In this document: positions 26,456-33,730 of the stretch, piece after piece
How the letters are laid out: each line of letters begins with the position of its first letter
Position numbering within the stretch: the stretch's first letter is position 1
Origin: Stappia stellulata
GTDB lineage: Bacteria > Pseudomonadota > Alphaproteobacteria > Rhizobiales > Stappiaceae
NCBI RefSeq assembly: GCF_020176715.1
Contig: NZ_JAIVMF010000002.1
Coordinates: 186,001 to 250,000 of the forward strand
Reading direction: 5' to 3'
Length of the DNA: 64,000 nucleotides
Program-made: the position numbers and the translations under genes
The notes under the pieces: generated by a model
Told to the model about the DNA's origin: nothing
Database searches by the model: none
What the model saw: only the letters and a program-made list of their open reading frames with translations

Positions 26456-27587
26456 ATGCGCGCCGAAACAGAGGCCGTGGTCGATGAAATCAAGCAGGCC
26501 ATAAGCCTGCTGAGGAGGCATCTTTGACTGGGATCAGGCGATTGTCAGACTCGACGAACTGAACGCTGCCTCCGAGGATCCGACCCTTTGGGACGACCCG
26601 ACGCAGGCCCAGAAGCTGATGCGCGAGCGTCAGCATCTCGATGACAGCATCAACGGGGTGCGTCAGCTCGAGGCAGACCTCAACGACAATCTCGAACTGA
26701 TCGAGCTTGGCGATGCGGAAGGCGATGCCGACGTGGTCTCCGAGGCGGAGGCCGCGCTCAAGGCTCTGCGCACCGATGTCCAGCGCCGCCAGATCGCGTC
26801 TCTGCTGTCCGGCGAGGCCGACGGCAATGACGCCTATCTGGAGATCAACGCCGGCGCCGGCGGCACGGAAAGCCAGGACTGGGCGAACATGCTGTTTCGC
26901 ATGTACACCCGCTGGGCCGAGCAGCACGGACACAAGGTCGAGGTTCTCGAGATCCACGACGGCGAAGAGGCCGGCATCAAGTCCGCGACGCTCAAGATCA
27001 AGGGCGAGAACGCCTACGGCTGGCTCAAGACCGAATCCGGCGTCCACCGGCTCGTGCGGATTTCGCCCTATGACAGCCAGGCGCGCCGTCACACGAGCTT
27101 TGCCTCGGCCTGGGTCTATCCCGTGATCGATGATTCCATCGAGGTGGACATCAACGAAAGCGACTGCCGCATCGATACCTACCGCGCGTCCGGCGCGGGC
27201 GGACAGCATGTGAACACGACGGACTCGGCCGTGCGCATCACCCACCAGCCGACCGGGATCGTGGTGCAATGCCAGAGCGAGCGCTCGCAGCACAAGAACC
27301 GGGCCAGCGCCTGGGCGATGCTGAAGGCGCGTCTCTACGAGCTGGAACTGCAGAAGCGCGAGGAAAAGGCCAATGCCGAAGCGTCGTCGAAGACGTCAAT
27401 CGGCTGGGGCCACCAGATCCGTTCCTACGTGCTGCAGCCGTATCAGTTGGTGAAGGACCTGCGCACGGGCGTGGAAAGCACCAGCCCGCAGGATGTGCTG
27501 AACGGTGACCTCGACGGCTTCATGGAGGCAACGCTGGCGCAGCGTGCCTTCGGCGGCCAGGCGGAAGAGATCGCCGACGTGGAGTAG
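26456..27587 (+). CDS. prfB: Peptide chain release factor 2 (programmed +1 frameshift)
   Basis: RF2 recognises UGA and UAA stop codons and releases the nascent chain. The gene is in two frames. The first 23 codons (26456-26524) end at an in-frame TGA (26525-26527). Skipping the T at 26525 joins the second frame, starting GAC TGG GAT, which runs to 27587 for a 376-residue product. The second frame starts with typical RF2 domain 1 sequence ([13 protein letters not shown]). It carries the codon-recognition tripeptide as SPY ([15 protein letters not shown]) and the peptidyl-tRNA hydrolysis motif GGQ ([16 protein letters not shown]). The split is regulatory, not a mutation. Confidence 0.96.
26513..26528 (+). 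promoter_or_regulatory. RF2 programmed +1 frameshift site
   Basis: AGGAGG (26513-26518), a three-base spacer CAT, the slippery CTT (26522-26524), then TGA followed by C. This is the canonical arrangement: an internal Shine-Dalgarno element three bases before CTT and a poorly terminating TGAC. When RF2 is scarce the ribosome slips +1 and makes more RF2. Confidence 0.95.
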
Positions 27588-27622
27588 GCAACCGCCTCGC
27601 TTCAGATCGCGACTGACAGAAG

Positions 27623-27647
27623 CGGCGCCTTGACGGGCGCCGTTTTT
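27623..27647 (+). terminator. Rho-independent terminator after prfB
   Basis: A seven-bp stem CGGCGCC/GGCGCCG (27623-27629 with 27636-27642) with a six-base loop is followed by TTTTT. It lies 35 bases after prfB. It may also serve the convergent ATP-grasp operon that ends at 27654. Confidence 0.85.
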
Positions 27648-27653
27648 GCGTGG

Positions 27654-28562
27654 TCACACGGGATCGAGAATGAGGCGGGACACGCGGTCCGTTGCCTCGG
27701 GCGGAAAGATCTGTCCGGTGGCGTTGTGATCGACGTGGGTCAGTTCCCCGACGAACAGCTCCTTGCCCCTCCAGTAGAAATCGACGCGGACCAGGCCGAA
27801 GGGGGCGGCGAGCTTCTCCGCGATCCCGACGATCCTCTCCAGGATTTCAGGGCGGGCGCGAATCTTCGGCGAGACGGGCGTTCCGAGCGTTGCATGCAGC
27901 GGCTGCCACGCGGCCGTGTAGAGCATAGACGTCGTGTTGTCGGGGGCGCCGAGGTAGCATTTGATGGCTTTGACCCGGCCTTGATGGCAGAACACCTTGA
28001 GTTCGGTGTTCGGATCGGCATCGAACACCACCGGTTCGACGATCACCTTGGGCGCGAGGTCGCGGTAGTTGGCTTCGCGCCAGACCCGGTAATAATTGTG
28101 GTCGAACCAGCCCGTGATCTGGTCAATGTTCACCGGCTCGCCGTCGCGCCGGATGATGACCGACCCGCTCGAATGGGTCGGCTTGATCACGCAGCGTCGC
28201 GGAAAGGCACAGGCGCTTGCCTCCTGCTTGCTGCGAAGCACGGCGATGGTCGGCACGGCAAGTCCCGGACCCGTGTGCTCCTCGATGAAGCCCTTGGCGA
28301 GCTCCTTGTCCGTGGTGCGCACCCGGTCGGGAGAGAGGATCTCGTCACCGACCTTGAGGGCGAGCAGCGCATCCTGCAGGGTTTGCCGGCGTCCCGGCCA
28401 GCGGCCGTGCGAAAGGCGGAACTGCAGACAGGAGATGAGCTTGTCGAACCGCCGCGTCTTGGGCGTGATCCCGTTCAGCCAGTGATGGATCGCCCACAGC
28501 GGACCCGTCGTCTTCGGCAGAATGCGCCTGTCCTCGGGTTCTGGAGTGGCATTGGCGGTCAT
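27654..28562 (-). CDS. TupA-like ATP-grasp protein, paralogue 3
   Basis: A 302-residue protein of the TupA-like ATP-grasp group, the third in a tandem set of three. Shared landmarks in order: TTDKELAKGFIEEH (about residue 77), CVIKPTHSSGSVIIRR (about 115), NYYRVWREANYRDLAPK followed by VIVEPVVFD (about 145-170), and RVDFYWRGKELFVGELTH followed by VDHNA (about 260). These fit ATP-binding Lys, Glu and metal-binding Glu/Asn positions of ATP-grasp ligases. TupA of Bacillus acts in teichuronopeptide synthesis; family members elsewhere are mostly in surface polysaccharide loci. It starts two bases after the stop of paralogue 2, so they are co-translated. Confidence 0.8.
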   Translation of the reverse strand: MTANATPEPEDRRILPKTTGPLWAIHHWLNGITPKTRRFDKLISCLQFRLSHGRWPGRRQTLQDALLALKVGDEILSPDRVRTTDKELAKGFIEEHTGPGLAVPTIAVLRSKQEASACAFPRRCVIKPTHSSGSVIIRRDGEPVNIDQITGWFDHNYYRVWREANYRDLAPKVIVEPVVFDADPNTELKVFCHQGRVKAIKCYLGAPDNTTSMLYTAAWQPLHATLGTPVSPKIRARPEILERIVGIAEKLAAPFGLVRVDFYWRGKELFVGELTHVDHNATGQIFPPEATDRVSRLILDPV

Positions 28563-28564
28563 GT

Positions 28565-29425
28565 TCAACTCTGGCCGTGTTCGTCGAAGATGATCGCCGA
28601 AATCCGCTGCTCGGCCTCCGGCGGAATGAACCTCAACGCAGCATTGTTCGACGTGTGGCTGATCTCGCCGATGTAGAAATCCGTGCCGTTCGTGTAGATG
28701 TCGACGCGCACGAGGCCGAAGGGCTCGGCGACGCGTTCGACCGCCTCGAGGATCGCGAAAAGATTTGCGGGCCGTTCCGTCTTGATGGTTGTCAGGCGAC
28801 AGTTCATCGACGCATTCAAGGCGGTCCATTGGCGGTCGTAAAGCATTCTGTGCGGATCCGAATGCCAGTCATGCGTCCATTTTATGATCTTGACCTTGCC
28901 CTTGTAGCAGAAAAACTTCGCTTCCTGAGGTTCGCTTTGATCGAAGGCAAAAGGCTCGACGATGATCTTCGGTTCCAGGTCACGGTAGTTCGCTTCCCGC
29001 CAGACGCGGTAGTAATTCATCTTCAGCCATTGCGAGATCCGGTCGAGATCCAACGGTTCGCCGTTGTGCCTCCGGATGACCTGCCCGCTCATATGGGTCG
29101 GCTTGATCACGCAGCGTTCGGGAAAGACGAAGCTGCGGACATCTTCCGCCGTTTTCAGGACGGCAAGGGTCGGCAGGATCCGGCCCGCGTCGACCCGCGT
29201 GCGCAGGAAGCTCTTGGCGAGTTCCTTGTCCGTGGTCATGACCCGCAGCGGATCGAGCGCCTCGTCCGATGCCTTGACGGCGAAAATGGCGTCGTTGAGA
29301 GAATTCTTCCGCAGCGCCAGCCGTCCATGGCTTGCAAGAAAATGCGCGTGCGACAGGAGCCTGTCGAAAAACCGCGTTTCCGGCGTGATGCGGATCAGGA
29401 CATCGATCAACGACTTCGCAAGCAT
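28565..29425 (-). CDS. TupA-like ATP-grasp protein, paralogue 2
   Basis: A 286-residue member of the same tandem set. It shows ITPETRFFDRLLSH near the N-terminus, TTDKELAKSFLRTRVD (about 64-79), CVIKPTHMSGQVIRR (about 105), NYYRVWREANYRDLEPKI (about 135), and RVDIYTNGTDFYIGEISH followed by TSNNA (about 240). It is as close by eye to paralogue 3 as to paralogue 1. The putative reaction is ATP-dependent ligation of a carboxylate to an amine or thiol on an envelope or secreted product; the substrate is unknown. A 187-base gap separates it from paralogue 1; paralogue 3 begins two bases after its stop. Confidence 0.8.
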   Translation of the reverse strand: MLAKSLIDVLIRITPETRFFDRLLSHAHFLASHGRLALRKNSLNDAIFAVKASDEALDPLRVMTTDKELAKSFLRTRVDAGRILPTLAVLKTAEDVRSFVFPERCVIKPTHMSGQVIRRHNGEPLDLDRISQWLKMNYYRVWREANYRDLEPKIIVEPFAFDQSEPQEAKFFCYKGKVKIIKWTHDWHSDPHRMLYDRQWTALNASMNCRLTTIKTERPANLFAILEAVERVAEPFGLVRVDIYTNGTDFYIGEISHTSNNAALRFIPPEAEQRISAIIFDEHGQS

Positions 29426-29612
29426 GAAATTCGTTCGGTCTTTCTGACAGGGGGAGGGGCGTGCGCGCCAACGGCGCGGGCGGGAGAAATCCGCCCCTGT
29501 CTATGGTGAGAAATCGGCGCCAAACGCAAGAGCCAATAAGGGGGGGCAGGCTTGTGCGGCTCTTGTCCGACCCTTTGTGATCGCAAGCGACCTGCGCGGC
29601 CGTCCATGCCTT

Positions 29613-30497
29613 TCAGGGCGTCTGCGCCGCAGGGTCCCCGGCGAAGAGCAGTGCCGACACCCGCTCTTCGGCGTCTGCGGGGATGAACGGGTTGGTCGCG
29701 TTGCCGGCGATATGGGTGATCTCTCCGACCAGAAAGTCGCGGTCGTTCGTATACATGTCGATTCGCACGAGATCGAAGGCCGATGCGAGGCGCTCTGCCG
29801 CCTCGAGCATGGCGTCAAGGTTGCGGGGGCGCTCCTTGCGTTTCGTGGCGCGTGGATAGAGCAGGGACGCCTCGAGCGGCTCCAAGTCGCAGGTGTAGAG
29901 CGCACGGGTCAGCCCGCTGTGACGGTCGAAGTCCCATTGGATGATCCGCGCCTTGCCGCGGTAGCAAAAGACTTTCATGTCATCGACGGCGTCGGCATCA
30001 AACACGAAGGGCTCGACGATGATCTTCGGGGCAAGGTCCCGATTATTCGCCTCGCGCAGGTCGCGGTAATAGTTCTTGTCCATCCAGCCCAGGACCGTCG
30101 TCATGTCGACCGGTTCGCCGTTGCGCCGAAGGATGATATCGCCGCTGGTGTGGGTCGGCTTGATGACGCAGCGGTTCGGAAAGACGAAGTCGCGGATCTT
30201 CTGCTTGCTACGCAGCACTGCCAGTGTGGGAACGACGTGCGTCTCCCCAATCCGCTGCCGGATAAAGCCCTTCACCAGTTCCTTGTCGGAGGTGAGCACC
30301 CGCTCGGGGCGCAGGATCTCGTCGCTCGTCTTGAGGCGGTAGAGCGCGTCGTTGAGCGATGCGCGGTTTCCGGGCAGACGCCCGTGTGCGTTCAGGAACT
30401 GAAGGGTCGAGAGCTGCTTGTCGAAGAACCGCGTTTTCGGCGTCACGTCGAGCAGGAACTCGTGAAGCTTGTCGAGGAAGCGGGAGGGGCGTTGCAT
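29613..30497 (-). CDS. TupA-like ATP-grasp protein, paralogue 1
   Basis: A 294-residue protein, first of the tandem set in transcription order. Landmarks: VTPKTRFFDKQLS (about 18-30), TSDKELVKGFIRQR (about 68), CVIKPTHTSGDIILRR (about 108), NYYRDLREANNRDLAPK followed by IIVEPFVFD (about 138-163), and RIDMYTNDRDFLVGEITH followed by IAGNA (about 250). The start is uncertain: ATG 30497 places the conserved helix about 17 residues in, and an ATG at 30551 would add 18 residues; neither has a strong ribosome-binding site. No glycosyltransferase is next to the set, unlike many homologues. Confidence 0.78.
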   Translation of the reverse strand: MQRPSRFLDKLHEFLLDVTPKTRFFDKQLSTLQFLNAHGRLPGNRASLNDALYRLKTSDEILRPERVLTSDKELVKGFIRQRIGETHVVPTLAVLRSKQKIRDFVFPNRCVIKPTHTSGDIILRRNGEPVDMTTVLGWMDKNYYRDLREANNRDLAPKIIVEPFVFDADAVDDMKVFCYRGKARIIQWDFDRHSGLTRALYTCDLEPLEASLLYPRATKRKERPRNLDAMLEAAERLASAFDLVRIDMYTNDRDFLVGEITHIAGNATNPFIPADAEERVSALLFAGDPAAQTP

Positions 30498-30613
30498 GGA
30501 ACCGCGTTGGCAGGAGGACAAACGTGGGACGGTTCTTCTGTTCTGACGCAAGCCTTGCGGTGTTTCAATAAACCGCTTCGGAGCGCCGACGCCTGCCCGG
30601 ACGCAAACGAAAA

Positions 30614-30632
30614 CGGCGCCCGCCGGGCGCCG
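30614..30632 (-). terminator. Rho-independent terminator for the M23 endopeptidase transcript
   Basis: An eight-bp GC stem (30614-30621 with 30625-30632) and a three-base loop are followed on the minus strand by TTTTCGTTT. It lies 26 bases past the stop at 30658 and upstream of the ATP-grasp set. Confidence 0.82.
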
Positions 30633-30657
30633 CTGTGATGCACAGTCGCAGGATGGC

Positions 30658-31998
30658 TCAGTTGTCGAGCAACGGCTTGATCTGCTCTCCGGCTTCCATG
30701 AAGCGCGTCGGGTTCAGCGGGCGGTCGTCCATGCGCACCTCATAGTGGAGATGCGGACCCGTCGAGCGCCCCGTCGAGCCGACCCGGCCGATCGGTTCGC
30801 GCGCGGCGACCTTCTGCCCCTTCTTAACCAGGATCCGGCTCATATGCGCAAAGCGTGTCACCACGCCGCTCGGGTGTTCGATCTCAACGGATTTGCCGTA
30901 GCCGCCATTGCGACCGGCGAACACCACCGTGCCCGGTCCGGGAGCGCGAATGCTGGCGCCGCGCGGGGCCTTGAAGTCGGTGCCGGTGTGCATCGCCATG
31001 CGCCCGAGGAACGGGTCGAGGCGGGGGCCGAAGGAGGAGGAAATCGGCGCGCCGGCAACCGGGCGGTCGAGCGGAATGCCGCGGGCGGCGGTCTTCAGGG
31101 TTCCGAGCACGGCAAGTGCACGTTCCGCGCGCTCCAGGCGGGTCTCGAAGTCGGTGGCGTCAAGCGGAATGAACGGCCCGCCGCTCGCATCGGTCGCGGA
31201 CTTGGGGAGAGCGGTTGCCAGTTGCAGGCCCAGCTTGTCCGCGGTCTCGGCAATTCGCTGTGCGTCGCGCTCGGCGGTCACGGCGATCACGTCGAGGGCG
31301 AAATGCGCCTCCCGGTCCATGCGCTGCAGGCTGCCGTTCACGCTTTCGATCAGGTTTTCCTGCTCCTCGAGCGCGGCCTGATTGGCCGGCGCGGCGGGCG
31401 CCTGGTCCGTTGCGGCGGGCAGGGGGTCGCTCTGCGATCCGCGCAGGTTGAGGGTCGGCGAAATGTCGATCGGCTCGGGCGTGCCGCCGATACCGGTTCC
31501 GGTCAGGTCCGCGTCCAGCGCCAGTAGCGGGTCGGCAATATCGGGTTTGGTCTGCGGCACCGGACCGCCGACCGCCACGCGGATCCCGCTTTCGGCGGCC
31601 TTTTGAAGCAGGGCTGCGACGCGGGACTGGCGCGTATCCAGGTCCTGCTGGCGGGCGACCACGCCTTCCAGCTGCGCTTCCAGGCTCTGGCGCTCCAGCA
31701 CGCTGCGGCTTGTCAGTTGATCGATGCGGGCGCGCAGCGAGGTGATGCGGTCCTCGTAGGAGAGCTGCATCTGGGCCTGGCGTTCCGAAGAGGACTGGAT
31801 GATGTCGTCGCGCAGGACGAGATAGGCGGTTGCACCGACGTAGCCGACAGCAAGCAGAACCCCGACGGCGGTCGCCGCACCGGCGATCCAGGGCGATATT
31901 GTGAAACTGCGCACATGATCGCCCCTGGCGATGATGACCCGATGGGGTTCCTTGCGCTTTCCAAACACCTTCTGGCCGTTTGCTGCGTGTCCTGTCAT
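30658..31998 (-). CDS. M23-family peptidoglycan endopeptidase with coiled coil (MepM/EnvC-like)
   Basis: A 446-residue membrane-anchored protein. A cytoplasmic N-terminus precedes one membrane span (about residues 32-58), then a coiled coil (about 65-135; SYEDRITSLRARIDQL). A disordered middle follows, and a C-terminal LytM/M23 domain carries HTGTDFKAPRGASIRAPG (about 325) with the first zinc His and Asp. The second part GPHLHYEVRMD (about 415) holds the HxH pair. All zinc ligands are present, so it is probably an active DD-endopeptidase rather than a degenerate activator. The ATG at 31998 has GGAGAG just upstream. Confidence 0.92.
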   Translation of the reverse strand: MTGHAANGQKVFGKRKEPHRVIIARGDHVRSFTISPWIAGAATAVGVLLAVGYVGATAYLVLRDDIIQSSSERQAQMQLSYEDRITSLRARIDQLTSRSVLERQSLEAQLEGVVARQQDLDTRQSRVAALLQKAAESGIRVAVGGPVPQTKPDIADPLLALDADLTGTGIGGTPEPIDISPTLNLRGSQSDPLPAATDQAPAAPANQAALEEQENLIESVNGSLQRMDREAHFALDVIAVTAERDAQRIAETADKLGLQLATALPKSATDASGGPFIPLDATDFETRLERAERALAVLGTLKTAARGIPLDRPVAGAPISSSFGPRLDPFLGRMAMHTGTDFKAPRGASIRAPGPGTVVFAGRNGGYGKSVEIEHPSGVVTRFAHMSRILVKKGQKVAAREPIGRVGSTGRSTGPHLHYEVRMDDRPLNPTRFMEAGEQIKPLLDN

Positions 31999-32136
31999 TA
32001 CTCTCCGGACCCATTCCTGCCGTCTCCGACCACACACTCGGCCGGACATCCTTGGAATGGATTAGAGATGATTAAGGTTAACAAATGCTAAGGGTTAGGC
32101 GTTCGGGCGGTGTTTTTGGCGCCGGCGTGACGGATT

Positions 32137-33060
32137 TCACCCGGTCAAGCGGACCAGCGGGCGATAGAATCCCGGCGTCAATCCGGCCTCCGCGCGGGCC
32201 CGGTCGTTGAACGGCGGCTTCAGCCCGCCCTTGAAGTGCCGGCGCACAAGGTCCTGAAACCGGACTTCCGGATCGCTGCGCTCGCGGTCGCACAGGAAGC
32301 GGAACCATTTTGCGCCGAATGCGACGTGACGCTTTTCGTCGCGGTAGATGATTTCCAGAATATCGGCGGTCTCCGCGTCCCCCGTCTTGCGGGCCTTGAC
32401 GATCATGTTGGGCGAGATGTCGAGGCCGCGCGCCTCCAGCACCAGGGGAATCACCGCCAGCCGCGCGGTCAGGTCGTTCCCGGTGCTTTCGGCTGCCTCC
32501 CACAGGCCATGATGGGCGGGAAGCGCACCGTAGAACGACCCAAGGTCGGCAAGACGCTTGCGCAGCAGCGAGAAATGCTTCGCCTCTTCCAGCCCGACGC
32601 GCACCCAGTCGTCGTAGAAGGAACGGGGAACGGAATGACCGGCGAAGCGTCCGACCAGGTCCCAAGTGAGGTCGACGGCATTCAGTTCGATATGGGCGAG
32701 CGAATGCAACAGCGCGATGCGGCCGGACTGGCCGCCAACGGCGCGTTTCGGCATGTCGCGCGGCGGCAGCAGGCGCGGCTCCTCCGGCCGGCCGGGCTGG
32801 TCGGGCATGGCTGCGCCGCCGGTTCTCCCGCGCAGCGACATCCCGCGCGCGAACCAGCTTCGCGCCGTAGCGTGTGAGAGGCGGATCTTTTCGTCGAGAT
32901 TGCGGGTGGCCACGATGCGACGCGCGCCCTCGGCAAGCGAGGCGGGGGCAGCATCAAGCGACGTCTGACGTGTCGGTGAGATAGGCAAGCGGGCTCCGAA
33001 AGAGGCTGGGTCCGGGGCGGACGAGGAGGGCGGACGCGCCGAATGGCGCATCCGCGACAC
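32137..33060 (-). CDS. DUF455 ferritin-like domain protein
   Basis: A protein of up to 307 residues with a four-helix ferritin-like fold. Probable di-iron ligands appear in order: Glu in AHIELNAVDLTWD (about 130), Glu/His in VGLEEAKHFSLL (about 165), Glu in LVLEARGLD (about 215) and Glu/His in IIYRDEKRHVAFG (about 245). DUF455 proteins are widespread and lack an established reaction; some relatives in this fold hydroxylate tRNA or other substrates. The N-terminal 60 residues are low in recognisable sequence, so the true start may be an alternative codon downstream. It is followed on the same strand by no close gene. Confidence 0.85.
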   Translation of the reverse strand: MSRMRHSARPPSSSAPDPASFGARLPISPTRQTSLDAAPASLAEGARRIVATRNLDEKIRLSHATARSWFARGMSLRGRTGGAAMPDQPGRPEEPRLLPPRDMPKRAVGGQSGRIALLHSLAHIELNAVDLTWDLVGRFAGHSVPRSFYDDWVRVGLEEAKHFSLLRKRLADLGSFYGALPAHHGLWEAAESTGNDLTARLAVIPLVLEARGLDISPNMIVKARKTGDAETADILEIIYRDEKRHVAFGAKWFRFLCDRERSDPEVRFQDLVRRHFKGGLKPPFNDRARAEAGLTPGFYRPLVRLTG

Positions 33061-33081
33061 GGTGTCAGTCGCGACGGGGCT

Positions 33082-33552
33082 TCAGCCGAGCGCCTTGACC
33101 GCGTCGAGCACGGCTTCGGCGTGGCCGGGCACCTTCACCTTGCGCCAGACGTTTGCGATCTTGCCATCGCCGTCGATCAGGAATGTGGAGCGTTCCACGC
33201 CCATGTACTTCTTGCCGTACATGTTCTTTTCGACCCAAACGCCATAGGCGGTCGCGACCTCGGTCTCGGTATCGGCGGCCAGGATCACGCCGAGGTCATG
33301 CTTGGCCTTGAACTTGTCGTGTTTGGTGGCCGTGTCGGGCGAGACGCCGATGACCGTCGCGCCGGCGGCCTTGAAGTCCGCGCCAAGTCCTGTGAAGGCG
33401 ATGGCCTCCTTGGTGCATCCCGGCGTGTCGTCCTTGGGATAGAAGTAGAGCACCACCTTGCCGCCCTTCAGGCCGGATAGGCTGACATGTCCGCCGCCGT
33501 CGGTTTCCAGATCGAAGTCCGGTGCCGGGCTTCCGACTGCAATTTCGCTCAT
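33082..33552 (-). CDS. bcp: Thioredoxin-dependent thiol peroxidase (BCP/PrxQ type, single Cys)
   Basis: A 156-residue peroxiredoxin. The peroxidatic Cys lies in YPKDDTPGCTKEAIAF (about residues 46-61). The resolving Cys found five residues later in many BCP/PrxQ proteins is Ala here, and the protein has no other Cys, so it must be resolved by an external thiol. Other family features (PDFDLETDGG, VIGVSPDTATKHDKF, RSTFLIDGDGKI) are intact. The ATG at 33552 has AAAGGAAGG upstream. It lies 21 bases before DUF455 on the same strand, so the two may be co-transcribed. Confidence 0.92.
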   Translation of the reverse strand: MSEIAVGSPAPDFDLETDGGGHVSLSGLKGGKVVLYFYPKDDTPGCTKEAIAFTGLGADFKAAGATVIGVSPDTATKHDKFKAKHDLGVILAADTETEVATAYGVWVEKNMYGKKYMGVERSTFLIDGDGKIANVWRKVKVPGHAEAVLDAVKALG

Positions 33553-33730
33553 TTGCCTTCCTTTCGTCACGAGTTGGGGGAACAACAGTCAACGTGTTAC
33601 GCGGTCGTCACGAAAGCGGATGCCGACCGGAGCAAAGCGCGTTCGACAGACCCCAATAGGTAGTATGCTGCTGCGCGATTCGAGCCATTGACGGCTGCCT
33701 CGAACAAGGACCAGACCCCTGTATAGAAGG

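Noticed and set aside
26456-26530. prfB as a frameshifted pseudogene
   Set aside because: The stop lies in a perfect RF2 recoding site and the two frames join into a complete RF2.
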